Shown: positions 17,030 through 26,461, counted from the first letter of the stretch. The stretch is 64,000 nucleotides of DNA from an uncultured bacterium (GCA_903821365.1 CAIJKY010000009.1:26037-90036); one strand, 5' to 3'. Numbers and translations are program-made. Notes: generated by a model not told the origin, from the sequence alone.

Positions 17030-18565
17030 ATGGACGAGCAGAAAAAGACGAATTTTTACGTCGCGACCGCCATCCCTTACGTCAACGCAAAACCACACAT
17101 TGGCAATGCTATGGACTACATGTTGGCTGACACTTTAGCGCGCTACCACCGTTCTCTTGGTGATAACGTTTATTTTCAAGTGGGCAGCGATGAGCATGGC
17201 AACAAAATCGCCGCTCGTGCAGCCGAAGCTGGCAAGACGCCACAAGAATACACCGACTCGATGGTGCCGGCTTTTCACGAAATGCTCACGGCACTCAACA
17301 TTAGTTATACCGATTTTGTCCGCACAACTGAACAGCGTCACGAAGCTGCCGCGCAAACGATATGGCGTCAATTAGAGCCGTACATTTATAAGGGTACGTA
17401 TCAGGGTTGGTATTGTGTTGGCTGTGAATCGTTTGTTACCAACAAGCAAGCAACAGCGAACAATGGCGTCTGCCCAGACCACAATCAGCCATATGTTCAG
17501 CTGAGTGAAGAGAATTATTATTTCAAGCTCAGTGCTTTTACTGAGCAAGTTAAGCTAGCGCTTGAATCGAATATGATTAAAATTGAGCCAGAATTCCGTA
17601 AAAAAGAAATCCTCAATCTTATTAAAGATGGGCTCGATGACATCAGTATTTCGCGCCCACGCAAAAACCTTAGCTGGGGTATTCCTGTTCCTGGTGATGA
17701 TGGCCATGTCATGTATGTGTGGTTTGAAGCACTCATTAATTACGTCAGTATTCTTGGGTACCCTGACAGTGATTTGTATCGACAATTTTGGCCAGCAGAC
17801 GTGCAGGTTGTCGGTAAAGATATCCTACGTTTTCACGCTGCCATTTGGCCGGCCATGCTCATCGGTATTGGCGCACCACTGCCAAGGAAGCTTTTAGTAC
17901 ATGGCTTTGTCAATGTCGCGGGCGCAAAGATGAGCAAAACAGTTGGTAATGTTGTTGACCCGATCGAAATTGCTACACAATACGGTGTTGATGCTTTTCG
18001 CTATTTCTTTTTACGACACATTCCAACACTCGATGATGGCGACTTTACCTGGGAAAAGTTTGAAACGGCCTACAACAATGAACTTGGTAATGAACTTGGT
18101 AATTTAGTGCAAAGAGTTTCAAGTATGATTATTCGCTATCAAAATGGCTTGGTTGGCGTGCTTGACCCAGCGGTTCACGACACGATGGCATACCATGCAG
18201 CCATGGTCGAGCTGCGCTTAAACGATGCATTTGGCGAGGCTTGGAGCATGGTTCGTCAGCTCAATGTCTATCTTGAAGAAGTAAAACCTTGGCAAGTCGC
18301 CAAGGGCGGAGAAGCAGAGGCAGGACATTTATCTGAGATACTCAGCTACGCTGCGGGCAGCCTCGTCCATATTGCTGAGCTTCTCGCGCCGTTCATGCCT
18401 GCAACGGCCGAAAGCATCAAGACAAGCTTTAGCGCTGATATCGTTCAACCAACCGCTGCACTGTTTCCAAAGATATTCAACCACACCCAAGATCCTCGCG
18501 CTGCGAAGCCCGTTGCGGTTACCGCACCGGCTGTACCACCAACACCACCAATTAATAATGGGTAG
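17030..18565 (+). CDS. metG: Methionyl-tRNA synthetase
   Basis: At 511 residues this is the short form, without a C-terminal EMAP-like tRNA-binding domain. Class I motifs are AIPYVNAKPHIGNAMDY (HIGH-type) and AKMSKTVGNVVDP (KMSKS-type with final T). The zinc region has WYCVGCESF followed by VCPDHNQP, one cysteine pair partly replaced. WFEALINYVSILGYP is the family's conserved methionine-site segment. AAAGGAG lies about ten bases before the ATG; TATACT about 50 bases upstream gives a conventional leader. tatD follows after three bases. Confidence 0.96.
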   Translation: MDEQKKTNFYVATAIPYVNAKPHIGNAMDYMLADTLARYHRSLGDNVYFQVGSDEHGNKIAARAAEAGKTPQEYTDSMVPAFHEMLTALNISYTDFVRTTEQRHEAAAQTIWRQLEPYIYKGTYQGWYCVGCESFVTNKQATANNGVCPDHNQPYVQLSEENYYFKLSAFTEQVKLALESNMIKIEPEFRKKEILNLIKDGLDDISISRPRKNLSWGIPVPGDDGHVMYVWFEALINYVSILGYPDSDLYRQFWPADVQVVGKDILRFHAAIWPAMLIGIGAPLPRKLLVHGFVNVAGAKMSKTVGNVVDPIEIATQYGVDAFRYFFLRHIPTLDDGDFTWEKFETAYNNELGNELGNLVQRVSSMIIRYQNGLVGVLDPAVHDTMAYHAAMVELRLNDAFGEAWSMVRQLNVYLEEVKPWQVAKGGEAEAGHLSEILSYAAGSLVHIAELLAPFMPATAESIKTSFSADIVQPTAALFPKIFNHTQDPRAAKPVAVTAPAVPPTPPINNG

Positions 18566-18568
18566 GTA

Positions 18569-19372
18569 ATGGGACGGCCGACACCTCTTACTGATACGCA
18601 CTGTCACATTCACGAGGCCGATTATGTGGATAGCGAGGGTGCGTATCAGCGTGCGCAGGACCAAGGGGTCGCGCGCATGATATGCGTCGGAACCGACCTC
18701 GATAGTAGTCGACGCGCCGTGGCGTTTGCGAACTCACATCCTGGAGCTCAGGCTTCTATAGCGCTCCATCCACATATCGCAACAGAGGTTGACAGGACAG
18801 AGCTTGCAGCGATGTGGCGCGGCATTGAACAGCTTGCTGGCCAAAACACTCAAAAAATCATTGCTATTGGCGAATGCGGTCTTGACTACTTCTATCATTC
18901 GGACGCAAAGGCAAGAAAAGCACAACAAGACATGCTGCGCCGGCACATTACACTGGCAGCGCAACGAGATTTGCCCCTTATTTTTCATGTTCGCGAGGCT
19001 TTTGCTGATTTTTGGCCGATTTTTGACGAATTTTCACGCAGTAAAGCGATCAAAGGCGTGCTGCACAGTTTCACTGACTCACGCGAGAATGCTGATATAG
19101 CTATCAAAAAAGGCCTTTTTATAGGGGTGAACGGTATCAGCACGTTTACCAAAGACCCAGCGCAGCAGGCAATGTTTGCCGCAATTCCACTCAATAAATT
19201 GTTAATAGAAACCGACGCTCCCTACTTGACACCTATTCCTCTTCGTGGTAAGGTAAATGAGCCAGCGTATGTTAAGCACGTTGCGCTTTTTCACGCCACC
19301 GTTCGTGGTGTTCCTATGGAAGAAGTAGCAGCGGCAACCAGCAACAACGCGACTCAACTCTTTTCAATTTAA
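18569..19372 (+). CDS. tatD: TatD-family metal-dependent DNase/hydrolase
   Basis: This 267-residue TIM-barrel hydrolase shows the TatD metal ligands: DTHCHIHEADY (HxH), AIGECGLDYF (Glu), PLIFHVREAF (His), GVLHSFTDS (His) and LLIETDAPYLTP (Asp). Members are 3'-5' exonucleases or D-aminoacyl-tRNA deacylase-like enzymes. It starts three bases after metG, which matches the metS-tatD linkage in Firmicutes, so the pair is co-transcribed. Confidence 0.93.
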   Translation: MGRPTPLTDTHCHIHEADYVDSEGAYQRAQDQGVARMICVGTDLDSSRRAVAFANSHPGAQASIALHPHIATEVDRTELAAMWRGIEQLAGQNTQKIIAIGECGLDYFYHSDAKARKAQQDMLRRHITLAAQRDLPLIFHVREAFADFWPIFDEFSRSKAIKGVLHSFTDSRENADIAIKKGLFIGVNGISTFTKDPAQQAMFAAIPLNKLLIETDAPYLTPIPLRGKVNEPAYVKHVALFHATVRGVPMEEVAAATSNNATQLFSI

Positions 19373-19422
19373 CTAAAATAAACTACTGAACCGTTAAATT
19401 ATAAGCGTGCAACCACTAATGC

Positions 19423-19965
19423 ATGGAGAATTTTACTGTGTTTGAGTCAAATAACCGATTAGAAATGTTCCCACTTGAGCGTGTTGCTATGGCAACAAAC
19501 GCTCCTGATAACGGTATGTATATTCAAGATGGTATTCGCGAAGCTGAGGCATTTGCTAACAGCATGGGCAGTTTTGCCGCACACGGCTATGCAGCGGAGG
19601 ATTTGAGTGGGCGTCCAACTGTTACTGTAACGCCAGAAGCACCACTGACCCGACAACCAGAAGTAAGTGTCGCATTGCCGCCACGTGTTTTTATGGCCGA
19701 TGCACCGCGCGTCTTAACGCTGACTGGCGGACGTAACGGTGCACCTATTCAAGTAACGGGTGATGTACTGAGCGATGATCATGATGTAGAGCGTCATATT
19801 GCCAATGACCGCCATCCAGAAATTCCTTTAGCATTCGACTGGACGCGCGACATTGTTTCTGAGTGGCGCCACGAAGTAACTGATAGCCGCACTGCAACAC
19901 TCGGTGAAGAGCAAGACCAGGGGGTCTACGCCAACACAGTACTACAAGGGAGTACCCAATTATGA
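19423..19965 (+). CDS. Hypothetical protein, first of a coupled pair
   Basis: The product has about 180 residues, is soluble and acidic, and matches no family I know. A GTG at 19438, with GGAG nine bases before it, is an equally good start and would remove five residues. The middle (about 78-115) is beta-rich with RVLTLTGGRNGAPIQVTGDV. The ATG of the next gene overlaps its stop (ATGA), so the two proteins likely function together. Confidence 0.5.
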   Translation: MENFTVFESNNRLEMFPLERVAMATNAPDNGMYIQDGIREAEAFANSMGSFAAHGYAAEDLSGRPTVTVTPEAPLTRQPEVSVALPPRVFMADAPRVLTLTGGRNGAPIQVTGDVLSDDHDVERHIANDRHPEIPLAFDWTRDIVSEWRHEVTDSRTATLGEEQDQGVYANTVLQGSTQL

Positions 19966-20393
19966 TTTTCAAACAAATAGCCAATCTTTTTATTGGTGAT
20001 GAATCAGTTGCTCGTGCCAAACGGCGCGCAGGCAAAAAATATTCAGAGCGTGACTTGCTCCGTAAAGAATCAGTTATTGGTCGTCAGCTTTTTGGTGAGA
20101 TTCCTGCTGGCCACCAACGTGAATTTTTTTGTCTCGACGAGCGCACATGGATTTGGTATGAAAAATGGACCGACCAAGCATCGCACAAAACCCAAGAGCA
20201 AACCACTCGTTACGAGCTACACTCTAACGGCATTATTAAGATTCAAGCGGGCCAACCATACCAAGTTATGGAAGGCGACGAACTCAAGAATCTTATGGCT
20301 GCCATGAAGCTTTATCATGACCGAGTGGCCGAAGAAGTCTATCAACGCGACCCTGCGACTGGGCGTCCACTTGAACTTGCTGACGCTCGTTAA
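19962..20393 (+). CDS. Hypothetical protein, second of a coupled pair
   Basis: The protein has 143 residues, is soluble and basic near the N-terminus (RAKRRAGKKYSERDL). It contains an aromatic segment FFCLDERTWIWYEKW and a beta-rich part (TTRYELHSNGIIKIQ) that suggests a small beta-barrel or beta-sandwich. It overlaps the preceding gene by four bases. No family recognised; no export signal. Confidence 0.5.
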   Translation: MIFKQIANLFIGDESVARAKRRAGKKYSERDLLRKESVIGRQLFGEIPAGHQREFFCLDERTWIWYEKWTDQASHKTQEQTTRYELHSNGIIKIQAGQPYQVMEGDELKNLMAAMKLYHDRVAEEVYQRDPATGRPLELADAR

Positions 20394-20445
20394 GCTAATG
20401 CAAAAGTACTAGGGCGACAGTAGTAGTCGCTGATATACTGAAGTC

Positions 20446-21624
20446 ATGAACGGTAGTGTCTATCTTGATTATGCTGCGGCAACGCCAGTTGACCCGCAGG
20501 TTGCGACGGCTATGCAGCCGTATCTTAATGACCGTTTTTATAATCCATCAGCAGCATACAAAGCAGCAAAGTCGGTGCGAGCAGATTTTGAGAATGCGCG
20601 GAGTACACTTGCGGCTTGGCTTGGTGCAAAACCAAGTGAAATAGTTATGACTGCCGGCGCAACCGAATCTGCCAACCTTGCCATTAACGGCGTTATGTCG
20701 GCATATCCCGAAGGCCGTATAGCGGTGAGCGCGGTCGAGCATGCGGCTGTTGCGCAAACGGCTCGACAACATAAGCACGATATAATTGCCGTTGATGCTC
20801 ATGGTGCGGTGAGCGAGTCGGCGCTACGTGCAGCTGTTGCTGAAGATACGGTACTCGTGTGTATTGCTTATGCGGATGGTATGCTTGGGACGCTCCAGCC
20901 GATCAAGCGCCTCGGTCAAGTAATTGCAGAACTACGACAAGCGCGACAGGCACATGGCAATAGCTTACCACTCTATTTTTATAGTGACGCCTCGCAGGCG
21001 GCAGCGTACTGCGATATGCATGTGAGTCGTCTTGGCGTTGATTTGTTGACGCTTAGTGCGCCAAAAGTTTTTGGTCCAAAACAAGTTGGGCTTTTATTTG
21101 TTAAAACTGGCGTTATAGTACAGCCTCAGACAAGTGGCGGTGGTCAAGAGCGCGGACTGAGAAGCGGCACAGAGAATGTGGCGGGTGTTATTGGCTTTGC
21201 TGAGGCGGCGCGAATCGTACAGCACAGTCGTGAAAAACGACTCCGTACGGTTACCGAGCTGCGCGATATTTTTGAACAAACAATTAGTGCCGCTCTCGGT
21301 GACGATGTGGTACTGACTGCGGCTCGGCAACGAGTGCCGCATATATCGCACATGTCATTTAAAGACGTTGATGGCGAGACATTGCTGTTTATGCTTGATG
21401 AACGTGGAATTATGGTGGCGACCGGTGCGGCTTGTGCTGCTAATAAGCAAACAGCTTCAGCGGTATTGTTAGCGATTGGCATGACGGAGTCACTGAGGCA
21501 GGGAAGTATTCGTTGTTCGTTCAGTCATCTGCTGCATCGTGCACAAGTGCTTGACGCTGCCCAGCACATTATTGAGTGTGTGCAGGCAACCACAAACCGT
21601 AGCAAGGCAGTAAAAGCGCTATGA
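20446..21624 (+). CDS. Cysteine desulfurase (NifS/IscS family)
   Basis: This 392-residue PLP enzyme takes sulfur from cysteine. Family landmarks are YLDYAAATPVDP, AGATESANLAI, AVEHAAV (PLP-stacking His), YSDASQAAAY (PLP Asp/Gln), LSAPKVFGPKQVG (PLP lysine), GGGQERGLRSGTENV and the mobile loop ATGAACAANKQTAS with the catalytic Cys. The residue before the PLP lysine is Pro instead of the usual His. It is followed by ydcF-like and mnmA genes with 4-base overlaps, so it most likely supplies sulfur for tRNA 2-thiouridine. TATACT (20434-20439) ends six bases before the ATG. Confidence 0.92.
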   Translation: MNGSVYLDYAAATPVDPQVATAMQPYLNDRFYNPSAAYKAAKSVRADFENARSTLAAWLGAKPSEIVMTAGATESANLAINGVMSAYPEGRIAVSAVEHAAVAQTARQHKHDIIAVDAHGAVSESALRAAVAEDTVLVCIAYADGMLGTLQPIKRLGQVIAELRQARQAHGNSLPLYFYSDASQAAAYCDMHVSRLGVDLLTLSAPKVFGPKQVGLLFVKTGVIVQPQTSGGGQERGLRSGTENVAGVIGFAEAARIVQHSREKRLRTVTELRDIFEQTISAALGDDVVLTAARQRVPHISHMSFKDVDGETLLFMLDERGIMVATGAACAANKQTASAVLLAIGMTESLRQGSIRCSFSHLLHRAQVLDAAQHIIECVQATTNRSKAVKAL

Positions 21625-22235
21625 GTAAACTCCTTGGCAGTCTTATCGGCTTGGTGATTATTCTTGGTCTCATTATTTTTGGCGTGAATCGTTTTGTGTC
21701 ACTTGACGATTTGGCTGGGTGCGGTGATCAGCCAACAAGCGCTGGGTGCGCACCGGCCGATGCCATTGTGGCTATTAGTGGAGGTGACACATCAGCTCGT
21801 ACTGATGAAGCGGTCAAGTTGTACCAAGCGGGCTGGGCTAAAACACTGATTGTTTCAGGCGCAGCGCTTGACCCGCGAGGTCCATCAAATGCGGCTGCAA
21901 TGCGCCGCCACGCGATTGATGCCGGTGTCCCGGCAAGTGCAATCTTGACCGACAATCTGTCGCAAGATACTAGTGGCAACGCGCTTGGGGTTGCACTTGT
22001 TGCAAAAGAGCATAACCTACGGACGATAATTGTCGTGACCTCTCCATATCATCAACAACGGGCATCAATTGTCTTTAACCGCGCGTTTATAGATATTGGC
22101 ACAGTTCGTAATCACCCGACGCCGACTGACAAATACTGGCCTTCGACTTGGTGGACAAACCCGACAAGCTGGTATCTGGTTGCGAGCGAAATGATAAAAA
22201 CGATTGCCGAGTTAACGCGAAGTAAAATGCCATGA
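21621..22235 (+). CDS. YdcF-like DUF218 protein
   Basis: The 204-residue protein has one N-terminal membrane segment (6-24) and a DUF218 domain: ADAIVAISGGDTSARTDEAVKLY, TLIVSGAA, DNLSQDTSGNALGVA, then IIVVTSPYHQQRA, the family's conserved core. DUF218 proteins include the envelope proteins ElyC/SanA and YdcF; the biochemical role is poorly defined, with cell envelope functions proposed. It is embedded between cysteine desulfurase and mnmA with 4-base overlaps on each side. Confidence 0.8.
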   Translation: MSKLLGSLIGLVIILGLIIFGVNRFVSLDDLAGCGDQPTSAGCAPADAIVAISGGDTSARTDEAVKLYQAGWAKTLIVSGAALDPRGPSNAAAMRRHAIDAGVPASAILTDNLSQDTSGNALGVALVAKEHNLRTIIVVTSPYHQQRASIVFNRAFIDIGTVRNHPTPTDKYWPSTWWTNPTSWYLVASEMIKTIAELTRSKMP

Positions 22236-23302
22236 GTGGTACATTAAATAACAATACAAAAGTCTACGTAGGCATGAGCGGCGGTGTCGATAGCTCGGTT
22301 GCAGCAGCACTTCTTAAAGATCAGGGCTACGATGTCACTGGTGTCTACATGAAAAACTGGACGAAGGATCTACCGGGCATGCAGTGTCCTTGGGCGGAAG
22401 ATTTGAGTGATGCAAAACGAGTTGCGGTACAACTTGGTATTCCTTTTAAAGTGTTCGATTTTGAAACTGAATACAAACAAAAAGTGGTTGACTACATGGT
22501 TAATGAGTATGCCGCTGGTCGTACGCCTAATCCAGATATTATGTGCAATCAAGAAGTAAAGTTCAAACTTTTTCTCGAGGCTGCACTTGCTGATGGTGCC
22601 GATGCAATTGCTACGGGCCATTATGCTCGTAGTGAATCGGGCAGGCTTGAAATGGCGGCGGATACCAACAAAGATCAGACCTACTTTTTATATCGTGTGA
22701 CTGAAGCTGCACTTGCCCATACATTATTTCCACTTGGCGAGTACGAGAAGCCGCGGATTCGTGAAATCGCGACCGAAAAAGGTCTGTACACTGCGACTAA
22801 GAAAGATTCTCAAGGCATTTGTTTTGTTGGTAAAGTGAGTATGCGCGACTTTTTGAGCCAATATATCCAAGGAGTGCCTGGTGATATCATTGACGTACAG
22901 ACCGGGAAGATTGTTGGGCGGCACGATGGGGCGATATTCTATACGATTGGCCAGCGCCACGGGCTTGGACTGGGCGGCGGCCTCCCGTTGTATGTTGCTC
23001 GCAAAGATATGATAAAAAACATTGTCTACGTAACGGCGAAGCTCAATGACACTGCGCTGTGGGATGATCGGGTTGCGCTCCAGCAAGTCCATTGGATTAA
23101 TGAGGCGCCAATTATCGATAAAGAATATCGCGTACGGTTACGTCATCGTGCGACGCTCATCGTCGCAACATTCAAGATGGTAGGCGATGAGGGTGAAACT
23201 GCGCAGCTTGTGTTGCACGATGAAGAGCGAGCGGTGACGCCAGGGCAGTCAGTGGTGGTGTATGATGGCGAGACTGTGGTTGGTGGTGGAGTAGTTGCCT
23301 AG
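22232..23302 (+). CDS. mnmA: tRNA-specific 2-thiouridylase MnmA
   Basis: This 356-residue enzyme thiolates U34 of tRNA-Lys, -Glu and -Gln. The PP-loop is GMSGGVDSSVAAALL; the two catalytic cysteines are in PDIMCNQEVKF and SQGICFVGKV. TGHYAR and FYTIGQRHGLGLGG are family marks. It is the last gene of the cysteine desulfurase-ydcF-mnmA operon, overlapping the previous stop by four bases, which links sulfur donor and acceptor enzyme. Confidence 0.96.
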   Translation: MSGTLNNNTKVYVGMSGGVDSSVAAALLKDQGYDVTGVYMKNWTKDLPGMQCPWAEDLSDAKRVAVQLGIPFKVFDFETEYKQKVVDYMVNEYAAGRTPNPDIMCNQEVKFKLFLEAALADGADAIATGHYARSESGRLEMAADTNKDQTYFLYRVTEAALAHTLFPLGEYEKPRIREIATEKGLYTATKKDSQGICFVGKVSMRDFLSQYIQGVPGDIIDVQTGKIVGRHDGAIFYTIGQRHGLGLGGGLPLYVARKDMIKNIVYVTAKLNDTALWDDRVALQQVHWINEAPIIDKEYRVRLRHRATLIVATFKMVGDEGETAQLVLHDEERAVTPGQSVVVYDGETVVGGGVVA

Positions 23303-23328
23303 CTTACTTTGTCCTGTAGTATAGAAGC

Positions 23329-24519
23329 ATGACCATCCATAAAAAACGTCGCGTTATTACTGCCGTTTTACTTGCAATAGGATTACTAGTGCTTGCGGGT
23401 GCGATTATCTATACTATGCGTCCTCGATATGCGTATGCGCCAGTGACGGTGACGCCAAAACAACCATCAAGCACTACGCCGGTGGCGGCAAACAAAGAGG
23501 CGCCGACATTATCGGTTGAAAAAGTCATTAGCGGTCTTGACCATCCCTGGGATATTACGTTTTTACCAGGTAATGCTATGCTAGCGGCTGAGCGCGACGG
23601 CACGATATCATCGATCAGTAGTGGCAATAAACAAATTGTATTTTCAGTACCAGGCGTTGCCGCAAAAGGCGAGGCAGGGCTTATGGGCATGGTCGCTGAC
23701 ATTGATTATGCGAAGAATAACTATGTATTTACTTGTTATGCGTCGGCCACTGATAATGATGTGCGCTTAGTACGCTGGAAATACGACGGCAAGAGCTTTA
23801 CTGATAAAACTGCAATAGTAACAGGAATGCCACTCAATGCAACTGGTCGTCATTCGGGCTGTCGTCCACGCATGGATACGGCTGGAACGTTATGGGTTGG
23901 CACAGGCGATGCGGCTATTGGTACCAATCCTCAGGCACCAGGCAGTCTTGGCGGTAAAATCTTGCGAATTGACCGTAATGGTAAAGCACTCGAGGGTAAT
24001 TTAAAGTTACCATTTGATACGCGTATTTACTCATACGGCCATCGAAATGTACAAGGTATTGCTTTGTTTGCGAAACCGGTCAATGGAGTTGCCGGCTTAA
24101 GTGTGGAGCATGGCTCAACCAAAGACGATGAAGTCAATAAACTTGTTTCTGGAAATGCAGGCTGGAATCCCGTTCCTGGCTACAACGAAGCCGTAGCGAT
24201 GACGGACACGACATTGTATCCAGACGCGTTAGTACCCGTCTGGACATCTGGTGACCCAACAATTGCGCCGTCGGGGGCTACGATTCTTACAGGCCAACAG
24301 TGGAAAGGCTGGGAGGGGCGCATGGCAATGGCGGTACTGAAGGCCAAAGAGTTACGAATCCAGGCGTATGACGAGTCGCAAAAACTGTTATCTGACGACG
24401 TGTTTTTCGAAGGCCAGTTCGGTCGCCTCAGAAGTGCTGTGCAGGGCGGTGACGGTAATCTTTATCTGACAACCGACAATGGTGGTGACGACGCAATCAT
24501 AAAAGTGACGCCAAAGTAG
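23329..24519 (+). CDS. Secreted PQQ-type sugar dehydrogenase-like beta-propeller
   Basis: The 396-residue protein has a signal anchor (about residues 10-30) and a six-bladed propeller of the soluble glucose/sorbosone dehydrogenase family: GLDHPWDITFLPG, GEAGLMGMVADIDY, GRHSGCRPRMD (putative catalytic His), LWVGTGDA, GGKILRIDRNG and IYSYGHRNVQGIA. These enzymes oxidise aldoses outside the cell using PQQ. No PQQ synthesis gene is nearby, so cofactor would have to come from outside or the protein is a non-enzymatic propeller. TAGTAT (23317-23322) ends six bases before the ATG; TTGCCT lies 16 bases upstream of it. Confidence 0.82.
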   Translation: MTIHKKRRVITAVLLAIGLLVLAGAIIYTMRPRYAYAPVTVTPKQPSSTTPVAANKEAPTLSVEKVISGLDHPWDITFLPGNAMLAAERDGTISSISSGNKQIVFSVPGVAAKGEAGLMGMVADIDYAKNNYVFTCYASATDNDVRLVRWKYDGKSFTDKTAIVTGMPLNATGRHSGCRPRMDTAGTLWVGTGDAAIGTNPQAPGSLGGKILRIDRNGKALEGNLKLPFDTRIYSYGHRNVQGIALFAKPVNGVAGLSVEHGSTKDDEVNKLVSGNAGWNPVPGYNEAVAMTDTTLYPDALVPVWTSGDPTIAPSGATILTGQQWKGWEGRMAMAVLKAKELRIQAYDESQKLLSDDVFFEGQFGRLRSAVQGGDGNLYLTTDNGGDDAIIKVTPK

Positions 24520-24580
24520 GATGGTGCCTCAGCTCGGCGGGTTTCTTTAACAGAGGTATCTTGGTATACTCGTAGCTGAT

Positions 24581-26461
24581 ATGAACGCACAAGACATTCG
24601 CAAACAATATTTAGCTTTTTTTACTGAACGAGAGCATACTGTCATTTCACGCGCTAGTTTGGCGCTGCATAATGACCCGACAACGTTGTTCACGGGATCG
24701 GGCATGCAGCCACTTATTCCTTATTTACTTGGCGAAAAACACCCAAGTGGAACAAAGCTCGTTGACAGCCAAACCTGTATCCGTGCTCAAGACATTGATG
24801 AAGTTGGAGATACAAGTCACACAACCTTTTTTGAGATGCTTGGCAACTGGTCGCTTGGTGAATATTTTAAAGCAGAACAGATCGAATACTTCAGTACGTT
24901 TTTATTTGATGTTGTTGGGCTCGACCCGAACAAAGTGTATGTGAGTTGTTACATTGGTAATGAAACATTTAATATTCCACGAGACGAAGCAGCGATTGCC
25001 GCATGGCAAAAAGCTTTCAAAGCACGTGGCGTTGAGGCAACGGTAGTTGCGCTCGGTAGTGCTCAGGACGGCGATAAGCACGGCATGCAGGGCGGTCGCA
25101 TCTTTTTGTATGATGGTAAAGAAAACTGGTGGAGTCGTGCTGGCGATGAAGAGCACACCCCTGTTGGCGAACCATGCGGTCCTGACAGCGAGGTTTTTTA
25201 CGATTTTGGCGAACATCTACACGACGAAGCTGTGTGGGGCAAGGCGCACCCAGCCAATGACTCGGCTCGATTTATGGAAATTGGTAACAGCGTCTTTATG
25301 GCATACCGACGTACCGAAGACGGCTTTAGCGAATTGCCGAGCAAGAATATCGACTTCGGTGGTGGACTTGAGCGCATTGCGGCTGCTGCTATTGGTTCGC
25401 ACGATGTTTATAAAATTAGCCTCCTTTGGCCGATTATTGAAAAACTGCAAAGTATTAGCGGCAAGAAGTATGATTCGCACACCACTTCAATGCGCGTCAT
25501 TACTGATCATTTGCGTGGCGCAACTTTCCTGGCGGTTGACGGCACCGTTCCAAGTAATAAAGAGCAGGGCTATGTCATGCGCCGATTACTTCGTCGTGCA
25601 ATTCGTTTTGCCTTTGAGCTTGGTGTTGAGCAGAACTTCTTTGAACAGATTGTGCCAGTGATTGCCGATCTTTACGCTGATGATTATCCAGAAGTAGCGA
25701 AGAGCCGAGACGACGTCATCGCCACGCTTATTAAAGAAGAAAAAGTTTTCCGTCAGACTCTGCGCAAAGGCTTGAAAGAGCTTGAAAAACTTAAGTCGGT
25801 TGATGGCGAAGCGTTATTCCGCTTATATGACACCTTTGGCTTTCCAGTAGAGTTGAGTACTGAAGAAGCATTCAAACAAAATATTACTGTGTCAGAAAAT
25901 TGGCGTGCCGAATTTGACGCATGTATGAAAGAGCAACGAGAGCGCAGCCAGACGGCTACAAAAGGCGTGTTTAAGGGCGGGCTTGGTGGCCAGACGCTTA
26001 TTCACAAAAAGTACCACACAGCAACCCATCTGATGTATCAGGCGCTGCGCGATGTGCTCGGTGCTCATGTTGTGCAAAGAGGCAGTAATATTACCGAAGA
26101 GCGCCTTCGCTTTGACTTCTCGCATCCCGAGAAAGTAACCCGTGAACAGCTTGATCAAGTTGAAAAGATTGTTAATGAACAAATCGGCCACGATTTAAGA
26201 ATCAGTTATGCTGAGTATCCAACCAAGGTCGCAATCGAAGAAAAAGGCGCACTAGGCCAATTTGGTGATCGTTACGGCGAAACGGTAAAAGTGTACAAAA
26301 TGATTGCCGATAATGCTGAAAAGCCATTTAGCTTTGAAATTTGCGGCGGCCCACATGTTGACCACACGATGCAATTATTTGAAGATGGTAAGAAATTCAA
26401 GATTCTCAAAGAAGAAGCGAGCTCGGCTGGGGTGCGACGCATTAAAGCGGTGCTTGTCTAA
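24581..26461 (+). CDS. alaS: Alanyl-tRNA synthetase, short form without C-Ala domain
   Basis: At 626 residues it is well below the usual ~875. The class II catalytic core is complete (FTGSGMQPLIPYL, DIDEVGDTSHTTFFEMLGNW, DFGGGLERIAAA). The editing domain is also present with HTATHLMYQAL (HxxxH zinc motif) and CGGPHVDHT (Cys/His). The chain ends just after the editing domain (SSAGVRRIKAV), so the C-terminal C-Ala/DHHA1 domain is missing. TATACT at 24565-24570 lies ten bases before the ATG. The next 26.5-27.3 kb segment differs strongly in composition. Confidence 0.95.
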   Translation: MNAQDIRKQYLAFFTEREHTVISRASLALHNDPTTLFTGSGMQPLIPYLLGEKHPSGTKLVDSQTCIRAQDIDEVGDTSHTTFFEMLGNWSLGEYFKAEQIEYFSTFLFDVVGLDPNKVYVSCYIGNETFNIPRDEAAIAAWQKAFKARGVEATVVALGSAQDGDKHGMQGGRIFLYDGKENWWSRAGDEEHTPVGEPCGPDSEVFYDFGEHLHDEAVWGKAHPANDSARFMEIGNSVFMAYRRTEDGFSELPSKNIDFGGGLERIAAAAIGSHDVYKISLLWPIIEKLQSISGKKYDSHTTSMRVITDHLRGATFLAVDGTVPSNKEQGYVMRRLLRRAIRFAFELGVEQNFFEQIVPVIADLYADDYPEVAKSRDDVIATLIKEEKVFRQTLRKGLKELEKLKSVDGEALFRLYDTFGFPVELSTEEAFKQNITVSENWRAEFDACMKEQRERSQTATKGVFKGGLGGQTLIHKKYHTATHLMYQALRDVLGAHVVQRGSNITEERLRFDFSHPEKVTREQLDQVEKIVNEQIGHDLRISYAEYPTKVAIEEKGALGQFGDRYGETVKVYKMIADNAEKPFSFEICGGPHVDHTMQLFEDGKKFKILKEEASSAGVRRIKAVLV

